From DASSUW01 sp963835525 (GTDB lineage: Bacteria > Actinomycetota > Thermoleophilia > Solirubrobacterales > Solirubrobacteraceae), in contig CAWIFM010000003.1 of the NCBI GenBank assembly GCA_963835525.1, positions 930,001 to 994,000 on the forward strand: a DNA stretch of 64,000 bases, written 5' to 3'. Below, one piece after another: positions 41,618 through 51,427 of this stretch (positions are counted from its first letter, which is position 1; each line of letters starts with the position of its first letter). The notes beneath the pieces were generated by a model. That model had not been told where the DNA came from. It saw only the letters and a program-made list of their open reading frames with translations, and searched no databases. A program made the translations under genes and the position numbers.

Positions 41618-43339
41618 ATGCCGCCCTCGCCACCCACTCGCAGCGTCGCGGTCGGATCCAGCGTCATCACGGTCGGAGTTCCCGGCGGAACGCTGATCAT
41701 GCGTGGTGGCCCCGTCGAGGACGCGGACGGGCGGGAGCTCGAGAAGGCGCTTGCCGTCGAGGAGCCGGAGCGCAGGACGATCGGCGAGCTCACCGAGGGG
41801 GCCGTGATGACCGCCTCCGAGGCCACGGACCGCGTCGAGGAGGCCGCGAAGCTGCTCAGCGATGCGCTCGCGGGAAAGCTCGTGGACCTCAGCCACGCGG
41901 GGCAGGTCCTCGACGTCCTGCAGCGCCTGGACAAGGACGAGCGCTACGAGGAATGGCTCCGCTACGCGCGCTCGGTCCACGGCGTGCTCGTGCTCCTCAA
42001 GCGCTGGATGGATCTCCTGAAGCTGCTGCGGACGCTCCTGCGCAGCGGCGACGAGGTGCATGAGGCCGGCCGGGCGTGGGTGCAGCACGAGCTCGGCACG
42101 TTGCACCTCGCCGCCGGAGATTCCGCGGAGGCCGCGCGACTGCTCGAGCGTGCGCGCGCGACCAGGCAGAAGCTGGGCGACGCGGAAGGGCTCGCCGCGA
42201 CCGAGCATGGCCTGGGCGTCCTCTGCCGCCGGCAGGCGGACGCCGGGTTCCTCGAGCGCAACCGCGGCCGGCTCGCCGTCGTGGCGGCCCTCGCCGTTCT
42301 GCTGCTCGTCGTCGGCGGGGTGGCCGGCGCGGTGATCACCCAGCCGGGGTCGGAGCCGCTCAGCGTGGCCGTCGAAGGCCGCGGAGCCGTGACGGCCGCG
42401 GCGGTCGCCATCAGCTGCCCGGACCGTTGCGACGCGGAGCTCGACCACGGCACCGAGGTCACGCTCACGGCCTCCGCCCGCCGGGGCTCGACCTTCGCGG
42501 GCTGGGACGGCGACTGCGGCGGCACGGAGAGCTGCCGGCTGACCATGGACGGCGCGCGGACCGTGACCGCCCGGTTCGAGCAGACGGCCCAGGCGCGAGC
42601 CGTCACCGTTCGCAAGTCCGGCGACGGCGCCGGCCGTGTGACCAGCGCGTCCGGGATCGACTGCGGCGGCGCCTGCCGGACCAGCGTCGAGAGCGGAACG
42701 CGGGTACGGCTCGACGCCGATCCGGACGACGGCTCGGCCTTCGCCGGCTGGGCCGGCGCCGGCTGCGAGGGGACCGGGGCATGCGAGTTCACCGTGGGCG
42801 AGGCGGTCACGGTCACCGCGCGGTTCACCGACACGCCGATCCCGCCCGGCGAGTTCGTGCTCACGGTGACGCTCGGCGGGAAGAGGACCGGGCGGGTGAC
42901 CAGCCGGCCCGAGGGCATCGACTGCGGAGACGAGTGCGACGCTCCCTTCGCCGAGGGCAGCGACGTCGAACTGCTCCAGGAGGCGGACGAGGGCTCGGTC
43001 TTCATCGGCTGGAACGGGGCCGGCTGCTCGGGCACCGCCGAATGCGTGGTGCCGATGATCCAGGCGCAGGCGGTGACGGCTCGCTTCGATCCCGCACGGC
43101 CCACCCGGTTCATCCTCACCACGACGACGACGGGCGCGGGCGAGCTCGTCCCGCCCTGCGCCCAGGGCTGCCCCTACGAGGCGGGAACCGTGGTTCCGCT
43201 CACCGCCAGCCCGGCCGGCGGGAACAACAGCGTGGCCTGGACGGGCTGCACGCCGGCGGTGCCCGGAGACACCAGCTGCGAGGTCACGATGTCCCAGAAC
43301 CGCCAGGTGTCGGCGGCGTTCAGCTTCAACGAGCCCTGA
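41618..43339 (+). CDS. Membrane protein with four extracellular InlB-like B-repeats
   Basis: The 573-aa protein has a cytoplasmic helical N-terminus with TPR-like segments (AWVQHELGTLHLAAGDSAEA) and one transmembrane helix (LAVVAALAVLLLVVGGVAGA, about residues 223-243). Four ~75-90-residue extracellular repeats follow, each with a Cys pair and the sequence pattern GSxFAGWxGxCxGT..C.(V/L)TM...TVTARF. This is the divergent InlB B-repeat type found in surface proteins. It may sense or bind an outside partner through the repeats and signal to the helical domain, but that is inference. Confidence 0.75.
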   Translation: MPPSPPTRSVAVGSSVITVGVPGGTLIMRGGPVEDADGRELEKALAVEEPERRTIGELTEGAVMTASEATDRVEEAAKLLSDALAGKLVDLSHAGQVLDVLQRLDKDERYEEWLRYARSVHGVLVLLKRWMDLLKLLRTLLRSGDEVHEAGRAWVQHELGTLHLAAGDSAEAARLLERARATRQKLGDAEGLAATEHGLGVLCRRQADAGFLERNRGRLAVVAALAVLLLVVGGVAGAVITQPGSEPLSVAVEGRGAVTAAAVAISCPDRCDAELDHGTEVTLTASARRGSTFAGWDGDCGGTESCRLTMDGARTVTARFEQTAQARAVTVRKSGDGAGRVTSASGIDCGGACRTSVESGTRVRLDADPDDGSAFAGWAGAGCEGTGACEFTVGEAVTVTARFTDTPIPPGEFVLTVTLGGKRTGRVTSRPEGIDCGDECDAPFAEGSDVELLQEADEGSVFIGWNGAGCSGTAECVVPMIQAQAVTARFDPARPTRFILTTTTTGAGELVPPCAQGCPYEAGTVVPLTASPAGGNNSVAWTGCTPAVPGDTSCEVTMSQNRQVSAAFSFNEP

Positions 43340-43353
43340 AACTCCTCAAATCC

Positions 43354-43375
43354 ACTCGGCTTTGACCGAGTTTGT
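43354..43375 (+). terminator. Short hairpin after the B-repeat protein gene
   Basis: ACTCGG and CCGAGT form a 6-bp stem with a CTTTGA loop followed by TTGT, between the B-repeat protein and ferredoxin genes. It is weak but correctly placed. Confidence 0.4.
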
Positions 43376-43387
43376 ACGCTCTCTGCC

Positions 43388-43669
43388 ATGACGTACGTGA
43401 TCGTGGGGAGCTGCGTGAAGGACGACTCGTGCATCGAGGTCTGTCCCGTCGACTGCATCCACCCCAAGCCCGGCGACCCCGACTTCGAGACGGCCGAGCA
43501 GCTCTACATCGACCCGGCGCTGTGCATCGACTGCGACGCCTGCGTCGAGGCGTGCCCGGTCGACGCGATCTTCCCCGACTTCGACACCCCGGAGCGGTTC
43601 GCGTACGCGGAGGGCCTCAACGAGGAGTTCTTCGCCGAACGCAGCACGATCGAGCGGACGGCCGCGTGA
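43388..43669 (+). CDS. Ferredoxin, seven-iron type
   Basis: The 93-aa protein carries two cluster motifs: CVKDDSCIEVCPVDCI near the N-terminus and CIDCDACVEACPV in the middle. The first, with a longer Cys spacing, fits the 3Fe-4S site and the second a 4Fe-4S site, as in actinobacterial 7Fe ferredoxins that feed P450s or reductases. It overlaps the reductase start (GTGA), so the two proteins form an electron-transfer pair. Confidence 0.9.
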   Translation: MTYVIVGSCVKDDSCIEVCPVDCIHPKPGDPDFETAEQLYIDPALCIDCDACVEACPVDAIFPDFDTPERFAYAEGLNEEFFAERSTIERTAA

Positions 43670-45000
43670 GGCCGCGGATCGCGATCGTCGGCGCCGGGCC
43701 TGCCGGGGCGTTCGCGGCCGCCGCCGCGCTGCGGCAGATCGGGAACGCGGAGATCGACCTGTTCGAGCGACTGCCGACGCCGTGGGGGCTGCTGCGCGGC
43801 GGCGTGGCGCCCGATCACCAGGAGATCAAGCGCCTGCAGGACACCTTCGACCGCCAGACGCTCAGGCGCGGCTGCCGCTTCCTCGGCAACGTCGAGGTCG
43901 GCAGGGACGTCACGCACGAGGAGCTGACCCGCCACTACACGGCCGTGGTCTACGCGACGGGCGCACAGACCGACAAGTCGCTCGGGATCCCGGGCGAGGA
44001 CCTGCCCGGGAGCTGGGCGGCCACCGAGTTCGTGGCCTGGTACAACGGCCACCCCGACTACCGCGACCTCGAGTTCGACCTCACTCACGAGCGCGCGGTG
44101 GTCATCGGCAACGGCAACGTGGCCGCCGACGTGACCCGCCTGCTCACCCGCAGCCCGGACGAGCTCGCGCGCACCGACGTCGCCGACCACGCGCTCGAGG
44201 CGCTGCGGCACAGCGCGATCCGCGAGGTCGTCGTGCTCGGCCGGCGTGGCCCTGCCCAGGCAGCCTTCACCAGCGCCGAGCTGCGCGAGCTGGGTCACAT
44301 GGAGGGCGTCGACCTGCGGGTGGATCCGGCGGAGGTCGAGCTCGATCCCCTGTCGGCCGAGTGGCTCGCGGAGCAGGGCACCTTCACGGCCCGTAAGAAC
44401 GTGCAGCTGCTGCACGAGTTCGCGGCGCGGCCACCCCGGATCGACGCTCCGAGGCGCATCCAGCTGCGCTTCCTCGCGTCACCCGTCAAGATCACGCCCG
44501 AGGCGGTCGTGGTGCGCCGCAACGAGATCGTCCAGGACGAGCGCGGTCTGCTGCGCGCACGCGCCACCGACGAGCCCGCCGAGACGATCGAGGCCGGTCT
44601 GGTGCTGCGCTCGGTCGGCTACCAGGCCGTGCCGCTGCCCGGCGTCCCGTTCGACGAGCGCGCCTTCGTGCTGCCGAACGAGAGTGGCCGGGTGCTCGAC
44701 GCGCCCGGCGTCTACACCGTCGGCTGGATCAAGCGAGGGCCGACCGGCATCCTCGGCACCAACAAGCGCGACGCCGAGGAGACGATCGCCTGCCTCGCGG
44801 AGGACCTCCGGGGCGGCGTTCTGCGCGAGCCGGAGGCGAGCGGGCCGATCGACGGCCTGCTCGCGGAGCGGAAGGTCGGCGTGGTCACCGTGGAGGGCTG
44901 GCGCGCGATCGACGGGCGCGAGCTCGAGGCGGGCCGCGGCGCGGACCGCCCCAGGGTCAAGCTGGCCTCGCGCGACGAGCTGCTGGCCGCGGCGGGCTAG
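43666..45000 (+). CDS. Ferredoxin-NADP+ reductase, FprA/adrenodoxin reductase type
   Basis: The 444-aa flavoprotein has the FAD motif RIAIVGAGPAGAFAA at its start, PTPWGLLRGGVAPDH, ATGAQTDKSLGIPGEDLPG, the NADP-binding VVIGNGNVAADVTRLL, GRRGPAQAAFTSAELRELG and the C-terminal GWIKRGPTGILGTNKRDAEE. All are diagnostic of the FprA group. The GTG start overlaps the ferredoxin stop. It moves electrons between NADPH and the adjacent ferredoxin. No P450 is present in this window. Confidence 0.92.
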   Translation: MRPRIAIVGAGPAGAFAAAAALRQIGNAEIDLFERLPTPWGLLRGGVAPDHQEIKRLQDTFDRQTLRRGCRFLGNVEVGRDVTHEELTRHYTAVVYATGAQTDKSLGIPGEDLPGSWAATEFVAWYNGHPDYRDLEFDLTHERAVVIGNGNVAADVTRLLTRSPDELARTDVADHALEALRHSAIREVVVLGRRGPAQAAFTSAELRELGHMEGVDLRVDPAEVELDPLSAEWLAEQGTFTARKNVQLLHEFAARPPRIDAPRRIQLRFLASPVKITPEAVVVRRNEIVQDERGLLRARATDEPAETIEAGLVLRSVGYQAVPLPGVPFDERAFVLPNESGRVLDAPGVYTVGWIKRGPTGILGTNKRDAEETIACLAEDLRGGVLREPEASGPIDGLLAERKVGVVTVEGWRAIDGRELEAGRGADRPRVKLASRDELLAAAG

Positions 45001-45770
45001 CGGCGCCAGCGGCCGCGATGGCGGCCGTCGCCGCGATCGCCGTCCCAGTCACTGCGATCGCGATCCCAGTCGCCGTGCCGGTCGAAGTCGTCCTCGTCGT
45101 CGGCGGGCGTCGGGGCGGGAGTCGGGGCCGGGGTCGGCTGGGCGACGGCGGTGCGCTGACGCTGGCTCTGCTGACGCCACGAGTGGCGGCTGCCCGAGTC
45201 GGACCGGCGCCAGCTGCGGCGGTCGTCGTCATCGTCGTCCTGCCACGAAGGCGAGGACGTCTCCGTCGTCACCTGGGTGGTCTGCCGGCTCGAGGTCGTC
45301 TCCGTCTCCGTGGTGGTGACGGTCGTCGCCTCGCCGGCGGTCGAGACGGGCACCGCGGTCGCCACCGGCGCGGGGGTCGCGGTCGGCGTGGCGACGGGCG
45401 CAGGTGTGGCCTGGACCGGCGTGGTGGCGGCGTGCCGGCGGCCGCGGGCGGCGCGGCGCGGGCTGAGCGGCGCGGGGCCGGCGTCGGCGTGGCGCTGCGG
45501 AGCGGCGACCGGACGGGCGGGGGAGGCGGGCACGCGAGCGTGCGCCGGGCGCGCGTCGTCGCTGCGATCAGAGGGGGAGGCAAGCGTCACGGCGCCGTGG
45601 GTCACGCTCGCGACCTGGTCGCGCGGCGACCAGACGCCGGTGATCAGGCCGCTGGTCAGCCAGCCGAGGACGAGGATGGCGACGGCGAGCGTCGCGGCGG
45701 TGATGATGGCGGCGGAGAGGTCTCGGGGCAGCGTGAAGCGGCCGCGATCGAGAGACGGAGTCGAACGCAT
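44997..45770 (-). CDS. Single-pass membrane protein with Pro/Thr and Asp/Arg-rich tail
   Basis: The 257-aa protein has a short cytoplasmic N-terminus and one transmembrane helix (AAIITAATLAVAILVLGWLT). The exterior region is low in complexity: ATPAPVATPT repeats, Thr-rich TTVTTTETETTSS, a run of Asp (QDDDDDDRRSW) and Ser/Arg/Gln stretches, ending DRHGDWDRDRSDWDGDRGDG. No domain is recognised. The C-terminal charge pattern could bind cell-wall polymers. The stop overlaps the reductase gene by 4 nt on the opposite strand. Confidence 0.65.
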   Translation of the reverse strand: MRSTPSLDRGRFTLPRDLSAAIITAATLAVAILVLGWLTSGLITGVWSPRDQVASVTHGAVTLASPSDRSDDARPAHARVPASPARPVAAPQRHADAGPAPLSPRRAARGRRHAATTPVQATPAPVATPTATPAPVATAVPVSTAGEATTVTTTETETTSSRQTTQVTTETSSPSWQDDDDDDRRSWRRSDSGSRHSWRQQSQRQRTAVAQPTPAPTPAPTPADDEDDFDRHGDWDRDRSDWDGDRGDGRHRGRWRR

Positions 45771-45818
45771 CTACCCAGTGATTCGGCAGCGGCGCCCGAG
45801 GGTTGACTGTGAGGTCCG

Positions 45819-47810
45819 TCACAGTCGGCGCGCGGCCACCACGGCCGCGACCTGGTCCTCGCCTGACCGCGCGACCAGCCGCACCGTGTAGCGCCCGCGA
45901 GGCAGGCCTCGCAGAGCGAACCGGAACGACTTCCGGCTTGCGGCGAACCGCTTGACGACCTCACGCCCGCGCATGACGGTGAGCGAGACCCGGGCCGGCG
46001 CGGCGAGGCGATACGAGCCGGCCAGCGTCCGGCCGAAGACCGGTCCCCGGAGGCCGAAGCTGCGCACCAGGCCGCAGCTCGCGCGCCGCCGGTGCGACGG
46101 CAGGACGCGGTAGCGCCCGTCCGCGCCGCGGGCGAGCACGACCACCCGGCGGTCGCCGGCCATCGAGAACCGCACCAAGTAGACGCCCGGGCGCGTGGCC
46201 CGCCACGTGAACGGCCCGCTGCGCCGCGCGACCCGCTGTCGGTCGGACGCCCGCACCACGTCGACGCGCACCGGCCGCTCGACGCGGCGCGCGAACGACA
46301 CCTCGACGCGCCGCCCGCGCGGCCGCGCCGTCACCGAGGCGAACCCGTCGCTCTCCACGCACCCGCCGGCCCCGCGCGACACGGGGAACGGCCACACGCC
46401 CGGATCCATGCGCAGCGCGTAGAAGCCGCTCGTGCCGTCCGAGTACCAGATCTCGCCGCGCTCGGGCGCGAACGCGGGCTGGGACATCGCGTAGTTCGCG
46501 CGCTCGTCGATGATCGGCGCCCCCGCGACCGAGACCGTCGACGGCGGCGCCACGTGATAGGCGATCTCGCGCGGGTGCTCCGGATCGCGGATGTCGAACA
46601 CCCGCAGCCCGGACAGGATCATCGAGCAGGCCAGGATGCCGGGCTCGACCCGCTGCGGCACGTTGCAGTAGTGCCCGGCGTAGCCCTGGACCGGGCTCTG
46701 GGCGCCCGGGTCGCCGGCGATCGCGGCGCGGTTCTCGGGCTGATGGACCGCGAGCCGGATGTTGGAGACCACGAACGGGCGGCGCTCGTCGGAGATGTCG
46801 ATGATCCGCGCCGCCCCCACGCGCGGCCCGTTCCCCGCCACGCCGCCGCCCGACTCGCCCGACGAGTACTCGTCGATCTCCACCAGGTAGGGCCTGCCGC
46901 CGATCGTCACCGGGATGGCGATCTGCGGGATCGTCATGTTCGACCACGTCAGCCGGCTGATCTCGCGCACCTGCGGATCCGGCTTGCGCGCCTGGACCTC
47001 CGAGAGGTCGATGATCACCAGCCCGTCGCCCGTCGCCAGGTACCCGCGGTTGCCGTCGTCGGAGACCGACATGCCGTGGGTGTTGAACTGGCCCTGCCAG
47101 ATCGGGCGAGGCAGGCGCGGGTCGCTCAGGTCGACCGCCGTCGTCATATCGGTGCTGATCGAGGTCGGGTAGAAGGTCTTGCCGTCCAGCGCCATCCCGC
47201 TCTCGTGCCCGAACACGCTCGCCGGTGCGCTGGCCATGAGCTGCGGGTGCCGGCAGTCGCGGCTGATGTCGTAGACGTCGACGACGCCGGGCGCGAAGGC
47301 CGGGTTGCCCATCACCGCCGCCAGCAGGCCGCGCTCGACGCTGATGTTCAGCGACTCGTGCGGCGTCTGCATGGCCGGCGTGATCAGCGTCGTCGTGTGG
47401 ACCGGCTTCGACGGATCGGTCATGTCGAGCACCGCGACGCCCGTTGGCTCGCCGCTGAGGCTCAACGCGTTGGTCGGGAACAGCAGCGTCGTGTCGTAGT
47501 ACGCGCACTCGCGCCCGTCGCGGTCGACGTAGCGGTGCACGCGGAAGCCGCCGGTCTCGCCCGCCTGCCCGATCACGCTCAGGTTGCAGCGGAAGCCCTC
47601 GGCGCCGGCCGGTACCCGTCCCTGCATCGGGCCCTCGGGCACGCTGCCCGGGAGGCAGTCGGCGCGCGGCGTCGCGACGATCGGAGGCTCAGGGCGCTGC
47701 TGGGCGGCGACCGAGACCGGCTTCCAGTCGGGGACGCGCGGTCCGCCGTCGTGCGCAAGCGCGGGCGCCGGCAGCGCGAGCGCCGCCAGCGCGACGATCA
47801 GGGCGCGCAC
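45819..47810 (-). CDS. Secreted LVIVD-repeat protein
   Basis: The 663-aa protein has a signal peptide ending at ALAHDGG. LVIVD-type beta-propeller repeats follow (GVAVLDMTDPSKPVHTTTLI, GVVDVYDISRDCRHPQLMAS, GLVIIDLSEVQ, ARIIDISDERRPFVVSNIRL, GLRVFDIRDPEHPREIAY). After about residue 490 comes a C-terminal Arg/Val-rich beta domain with SVTARPRGRRVEVSFARRVE. Such proteins are extracellular and of unestablished function. The start overlaps the end of the upstream gene by 13 nt, so both are co-transcribed. Confidence 0.82.
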   Translation of the reverse strand: MRALIVALAALALPAPALAHDGGPRVPDWKPVSVAAQQRPEPPIVATPRADCLPGSVPEGPMQGRVPAGAEGFRCNLSVIGQAGETGGFRVHRYVDRDGRECAYYDTTLLFPTNALSLSGEPTGVAVLDMTDPSKPVHTTTLITPAMQTPHESLNISVERGLLAAVMGNPAFAPGVVDVYDISRDCRHPQLMASAPASVFGHESGMALDGKTFYPTSISTDMTTAVDLSDPRLPRPIWQGQFNTHGMSVSDDGNRGYLATGDGLVIIDLSEVQARKPDPQVREISRLTWSNMTIPQIAIPVTIGGRPYLVEIDEYSSGESGGGVAGNGPRVGAARIIDISDERRPFVVSNIRLAVHQPENRAAIAGDPGAQSPVQGYAGHYCNVPQRVEPGILACSMILSGLRVFDIRDPEHPREIAYHVAPPSTVSVAGAPIIDERANYAMSQPAFAPERGEIWYSDGTSGFYALRMDPGVWPFPVSRGAGGCVESDGFASVTARPRGRRVEVSFARRVERPVRVDVVRASDRQRVARRSGPFTWRATRPGVYLVRFSMAGDRRVVVLARGADGRYRVLPSHRRRASCGLVRSFGLRGPVFGRTLAGSYRLAAPARVSLTVMRGREVVKRFAASRKSFRFALRGLPRGRYTVRLVARSGEDQVAAVVAARRL

Positions 47811-48277
47811 GCGTCTCCGTAACCCTGCGGGAAGAAGATGATGAGCCCGTCGCAGTCACCCCAATCTTCCGGGATGCCTTCGGGCGAGTGGCGGATCTCG
47901 TTCGCGATCACGGCGACCTGCGAGACGTTCTGGAAACGCCTGGTCTTGAAGTCGACGTCCCGCTTGTTCTCGTGGCAGAGGCCGTGAGTCCTGCGGCTGA
48001 TGTCCCGGGTGACGTCGTTGTACGAGACCTCGATCTCGAGCACCGCCGCGTACCCGTCTCCGGGGCAGATGTCGTTGATGTACCCCTTCACGCGGAGGCG
48101 GCCGTTGTCGAGGAACCTCACCTTGCCCTTGGCCTTCGCCCTCCCCTCGGTCTGCGTCGTGCCCGAGAACAGGTCGAAGGGGACCGGGGGCCTGCGGTCC
48201 GCCTGCGCGGAGGTGGCGCCCGTGAGCAGAGCGGCGGACGTGAGGCCGATGACGGCTACGTGGCGGCGGGAGAGCAT
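47798..48277 (-). CDS. Small secreted protein of unknown function
   Basis: The 159-aa protein starts MLSRRHVAVIGLTSAALL, a signal peptide with twin Arg but without the full Tat consensus, processed near SAQAD. The mature part has beta-strand character (KGKVRFLDNGRLRVKGYIND, AVLEIEVSYNDV) and several cysteines (DICPGDGY, GLCHENK, WGDCDG, GDACAP) likely to form disulfides. It is co-directional and overlapping with the LVIVD gene. Confidence 0.65.
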   Translation of the reverse strand: MLSRRHVAVIGLTSAALLTGATSAQADRRPPVPFDLFSGTTQTEGRAKAKGKVRFLDNGRLRVKGYINDICPGDGYAAVLEIEVSYNDVTRDISRRTHGLCHENKRDVDFKTRRFQNVSQVAVIANEIRHSPEGIPEDWGDCDGLIIFFPQGYGDACAP

Positions 48278-48313
48278 GGGATGCCGATTCCCCGGTTTCC
48301 GGGCGCTCGACAC

Positions 48314-49252
48314 CTACGCGTGCGTGATGATGACCTTGCCGCGGAACTCCCCGGTGGCGTAGCGCTCGAACGCGCTGCGCGTGTCCTTCAGCTCGTAGGT
48401 GCTGTCGATCACGGGCACGAGGGTGCCGGCCTCGAGCAGCGCCGTCAGGCGCTCGAGCGGCTCGCGGCCCGGCCGGTGGATCACGACCCCGACCCTCTTG
48501 CCCCGCATCACCGGCCGCAGCAGCGCGGCCTGGGCGATCCGCGGCAGGTAGCCGCCGATCACGCCGTAGACCCCGCCCGGGCGCAGCGCGCGGCTGCGCG
48601 CGAGGATCGACTCGCGCAGCAGGACGTCGATGATCCGGTCGTAGCGGCCGCGGCGATCCGCGAAGCGCTCGTGGCGGTAGTCGATGACCTCGTCGAAGCC
48701 CAGCCCTTCGAGCTTCGTGGCCAGGTCGACGCCGGTGACGATCGCGCCGGACGCCTTGGCCATCTGTATGGCGAACGTCCCGACGCCGCCGCCGGCACCG
48801 TTGATCAGCACCTCATGGCCCGGCTGCACGTCGCCGCGATGGGAGAGGCCCTGGAGCGCGAGGACGCCCGCCTGCGGCACGGCCGCCGCCTGCTCGAACG
48901 TGAGGCCGGCGGGCATCGAGGCCAATGCCTTCTCACGCGCGCAGGCGTACTCGCCGAGCCCGCCCCAGCCCTCGTGCGACAGGTCGCCGAACACCTGGTC
49001 TCCGGGCCTGAAGCGCGTCACGCTCGCGCCGACGGCCTCGACCACGCCCGCGACGTCGGCTCCCATCACCGGATGGCGCGGCTTGCGGCGCACGGCCAGG
49101 TAGCCCCGGAGCAGGTCCCAGTCCCACGAGTTGATCGAGGTCGCGCGGACCTTGACCAGCACGTGGTCGTCGCGCTCGACGCGCGGCGGCGGAACCTGCT
49201 CGAGCCGGAGCTCGGCGGGTGAGCCGTAGCGGTGGTAGACGACCGCCTTCAC
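48314..49252 (-). CDS. Zinc-independent MDR-family NAD(P)H:quinone oxidoreductase-like protein
   Basis: The 312-aa protein belongs to the medium-chain reductase superfamily: KAVVYHRYGSPAELRLEQVP, RHPVMGADVAGVVEAVG, FEQAAAVPQAGVLALQGL and the nucleotide-binding LINGAGGGVGTFAIQMAKA. The catalytic zinc cysteines are absent, as in quinone oxidoreductases. The GTG giving MKAVVYH was chosen as the standard family start. It is cytoplasmic, uses NADPH, and has an unknown substrate. Confidence 0.85.
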   Translation of the reverse strand: MKAVVYHRYGSPAELRLEQVPPPRVERDDHVLVKVRATSINSWDWDLLRGYLAVRRKPRHPVMGADVAGVVEAVGASVTRFRPGDQVFGDLSHEGWGGLGEYACAREKALASMPAGLTFEQAAAVPQAGVLALQGLSHRGDVQPGHEVLINGAGGGVGTFAIQMAKASGAIVTGVDLATKLEGLGFDEVIDYRHERFADRRGRYDRIIDVLLRESILARSRALRPGGVYGVIGGYLPRIAQAALLRPVMRGKRVGVVIHRPGREPLERLTALLEAGTLVPVIDSTYELKDTRSAFERYATGEFRGKVIITHA

Positions 49253-49300
49253 TCCGTGTGTTATCGCAAGTTCGCGGCCCGAGTGCCGTTTTGGGTCGCC

Positions 49301-51427
49301 ATGAGGACACTGGTCGCAGCGCTCACCGCGCTCCTGATCGCGCCGGCGAGCGCAAGCGCCGCGTTGAAGATCGACGTCATCTCCAACCGCGCGGACCTGA
49401 TCTCCGCGGGCGACGCGCTCGTCGCCATCGACGGGGCCGACCCGTCCACCATCCGGGTGACCGAGGACGGGCGCGACGTCACGGGCGCCTTCGCGGTGCG
49501 GCCCGACGGCCGCTTCGAGGGCCTGGTCACCGGGCTCGACGTGGGCGCCAACGAGCTCGTCGCCACCGACGGCGCCGACACCGCTCGCATCACGATCGCC
49601 AACCACCCCAACGGCGGCCCCGTGTTCTCCGGCCCGCAGATCCAGCCGTGGGTCTGCACCAACGGCTCGCCGGATCCCCAGTGCGACCTGCCAGCCACCT
49701 ACCGCTACGAGTACAAGTCCTCCACCGACGGTCAGCTGCACGAGTACGACCCCGAGAACCCGCCGGGCGACGTCGCGGAGACCACGACCCAGACCGGCGA
49801 GACCGTCCCCTTCGTCATCCGCATCGAGACGGGCTACCAGGACCGCGACCAGTACCAGATCGCGACGCTCTTCCAGCCCGGCCGGCCGTGGGAGCCGTGG
49901 GCGCCGCAGCCGCAGTTCAACCACAAGCTGCTGATCACCCACGGGGCGAGTTGCGGGATCGACCGCCAGTCCGGCTCCGCGCCCTCCGTCACCGGCGACA
50001 CGGTGCTCGGCGACAGCCCGACGACGGCGCTCGGACTCGGCTTCGCGGTGATGAGCACGGCGCTCAACAACGCCGGCCACAACTGCAACCTCGTCACCCA
50101 GGCCGAGTCGATGGTCATGGCCAAGGAGCGGCTGATCGAGCAGTACGGCGAGATCCGCTACACGATCGGCACGGGCTGCTCGGGCGGCTCGCTGACCCAG
50201 CAGCAGGTGGCCAACGCCTATCCCGGCCTCTACCAGGGCATCCTGCCGGCCTGCTCGTTCCCCGACGCGTGGTCGACCGGCCAGCAGCTCGCGGCCTACA
50301 ACCTGATCCGCCGCTACGTCGAGGACCCGTCGAAGTGGGCGCCCGGCGTGGTCTGGGACCCGCTCTCGATCGCCGCCGTCGAGGGCCACCCCAACCACGT
50401 CAACTCGATCGTCTTCGACAGCGTCTACTGGACCGACCTCGGCGTGCCGGACGACGGCTGCGCCGGCGTGCCCGACGACCAGGTCTACGACGCCGAGACC
50501 AATCCCGGCGGCGTGCGCTGCACCCTCGCCGACCTGATGATCAACGTCTTCGGCCCGCGCCCGCCGCAGAGCTTCGCCGGCATCCCGCTCGACAACGTGG
50601 GCGTCCAGTGGGGCCTGACGGCCCTCCAGAAGGGCCAGATCACGTCTTCCCAGTTCGTCGACCTCAACGAGAAGACCGGCGGACTCGACGTCGACGCACA
50701 GTGGCAGCCGCAGCGCACCGAGGCCGACAGCACGACGATGCGGCGCGCCTACCGCTCCGGAGCGATCAATTCGGCGAACCACCTCGACCAGGTCGCGATC
50801 ATCGACCTCCGCGGCCCCGACCCCGGAGCCTTCCACGACGCCTACCGCTCGTGGGCGACCCGCGCACGGCTCGAGCGCGAGCACGGCCACTTCGAGAACC
50901 AGGTCATCTGGGTGGGCCAGGTGCCGCTGATCGGCGACCCGCGCTGGACGACCGAGGCGATGCTCACGATGGACCGCTGGCTCGCGGCCGTCGAGCAGGA
51001 CGGCAGCGCACGACCGCTGCCCGAGAAGCTCGTCGCGAACCGCCCCGCGGACCTCCGCGACCGCTGCTCGCAGATCCCGGCCGTCGAGCAGGTCGGCGCC
51101 GTCTGCGAGCACGAGCAGGTGCAGACCCGCTACGGCACGCCCGCGACCGTCGCCGGCGAGAGCATCGCCACCGACACCAACAAGTGCGCGCTCAAGCCGC
51201 TGCGCCGCGCCGACTACTACCCGATCATGTTCACGCCCGACCAGTGGGCGCGCCTCCAGCGCGCGTTCCCGATCGGCGTCTGCGACTGGAGCCGCCCCGG
51301 CCCCGAGCAGCAGGGCGCGATCCCGTGGCAGACCTACCAGGAGGCCGACGGCAGCGTGATCCACGGCGGGCGCGCCCTCGAGCCGGCGCCCCTCGGATCA
51401 GGCTGGAGCAGCGCGGCGTTCGACTAG
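49301..51427 (+). CDS. Secreted DUF6351 protein, alpha/beta hydrolase-like
   Basis: The 708-aa protein has a signal peptide (MRTLVAALTALLIAPASASA), an N-terminal beta domain (SNRADLISAGDALVAIDGAD) and a hydrolase-like core with HKLLITHGASCG, the Ser elbow GTGCSGGSLTQQQ, and QVIWVGQVPL. DUF6351 proteins are exported and common in soil actinobacteria. Catalytic function is not proven, but the elbow resembles tannase/feruloyl esterase-type motifs. Its last 30 nt overlap the convergent BTAD fusion gene. Confidence 0.8.
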   Translation: MRTLVAALTALLIAPASASAALKIDVISNRADLISAGDALVAIDGADPSTIRVTEDGRDVTGAFAVRPDGRFEGLVTGLDVGANELVATDGADTARITIANHPNGGPVFSGPQIQPWVCTNGSPDPQCDLPATYRYEYKSSTDGQLHEYDPENPPGDVAETTTQTGETVPFVIRIETGYQDRDQYQIATLFQPGRPWEPWAPQPQFNHKLLITHGASCGIDRQSGSAPSVTGDTVLGDSPTTALGLGFAVMSTALNNAGHNCNLVTQAESMVMAKERLIEQYGEIRYTIGTGCSGGSLTQQQVANAYPGLYQGILPACSFPDAWSTGQQLAAYNLIRRYVEDPSKWAPGVVWDPLSIAAVEGHPNHVNSIVFDSVYWTDLGVPDDGCAGVPDDQVYDAETNPGGVRCTLADLMINVFGPRPPQSFAGIPLDNVGVQWGLTALQKGQITSSQFVDLNEKTGGLDVDAQWQPQRTEADSTTMRRAYRSGAINSANHLDQVAIIDLRGPDPGAFHDAYRSWATRARLEREHGHFENQVIWVGQVPLIGDPRWTTEAMLTMDRWLAAVEQDGSARPLPEKLVANRPADLRDRCSQIPAVEQVGAVCEHEQVQTRYGTPATVAGESIATDTNKCALKPLRRADYYPIMFTPDQWARLQRAFPIGVCDWSRPGPEQQGAIPWQTYQEADGSVIHGGRALEPAPLGSGWSSAAFD

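Noticed and set aside
44997..45770. Asp/Arg-rich C-terminus considered as a calcium-binding domain
   Set aside because: There is no EF-hand or beta-roll spacing. The acidic run is low-complexity sequence.
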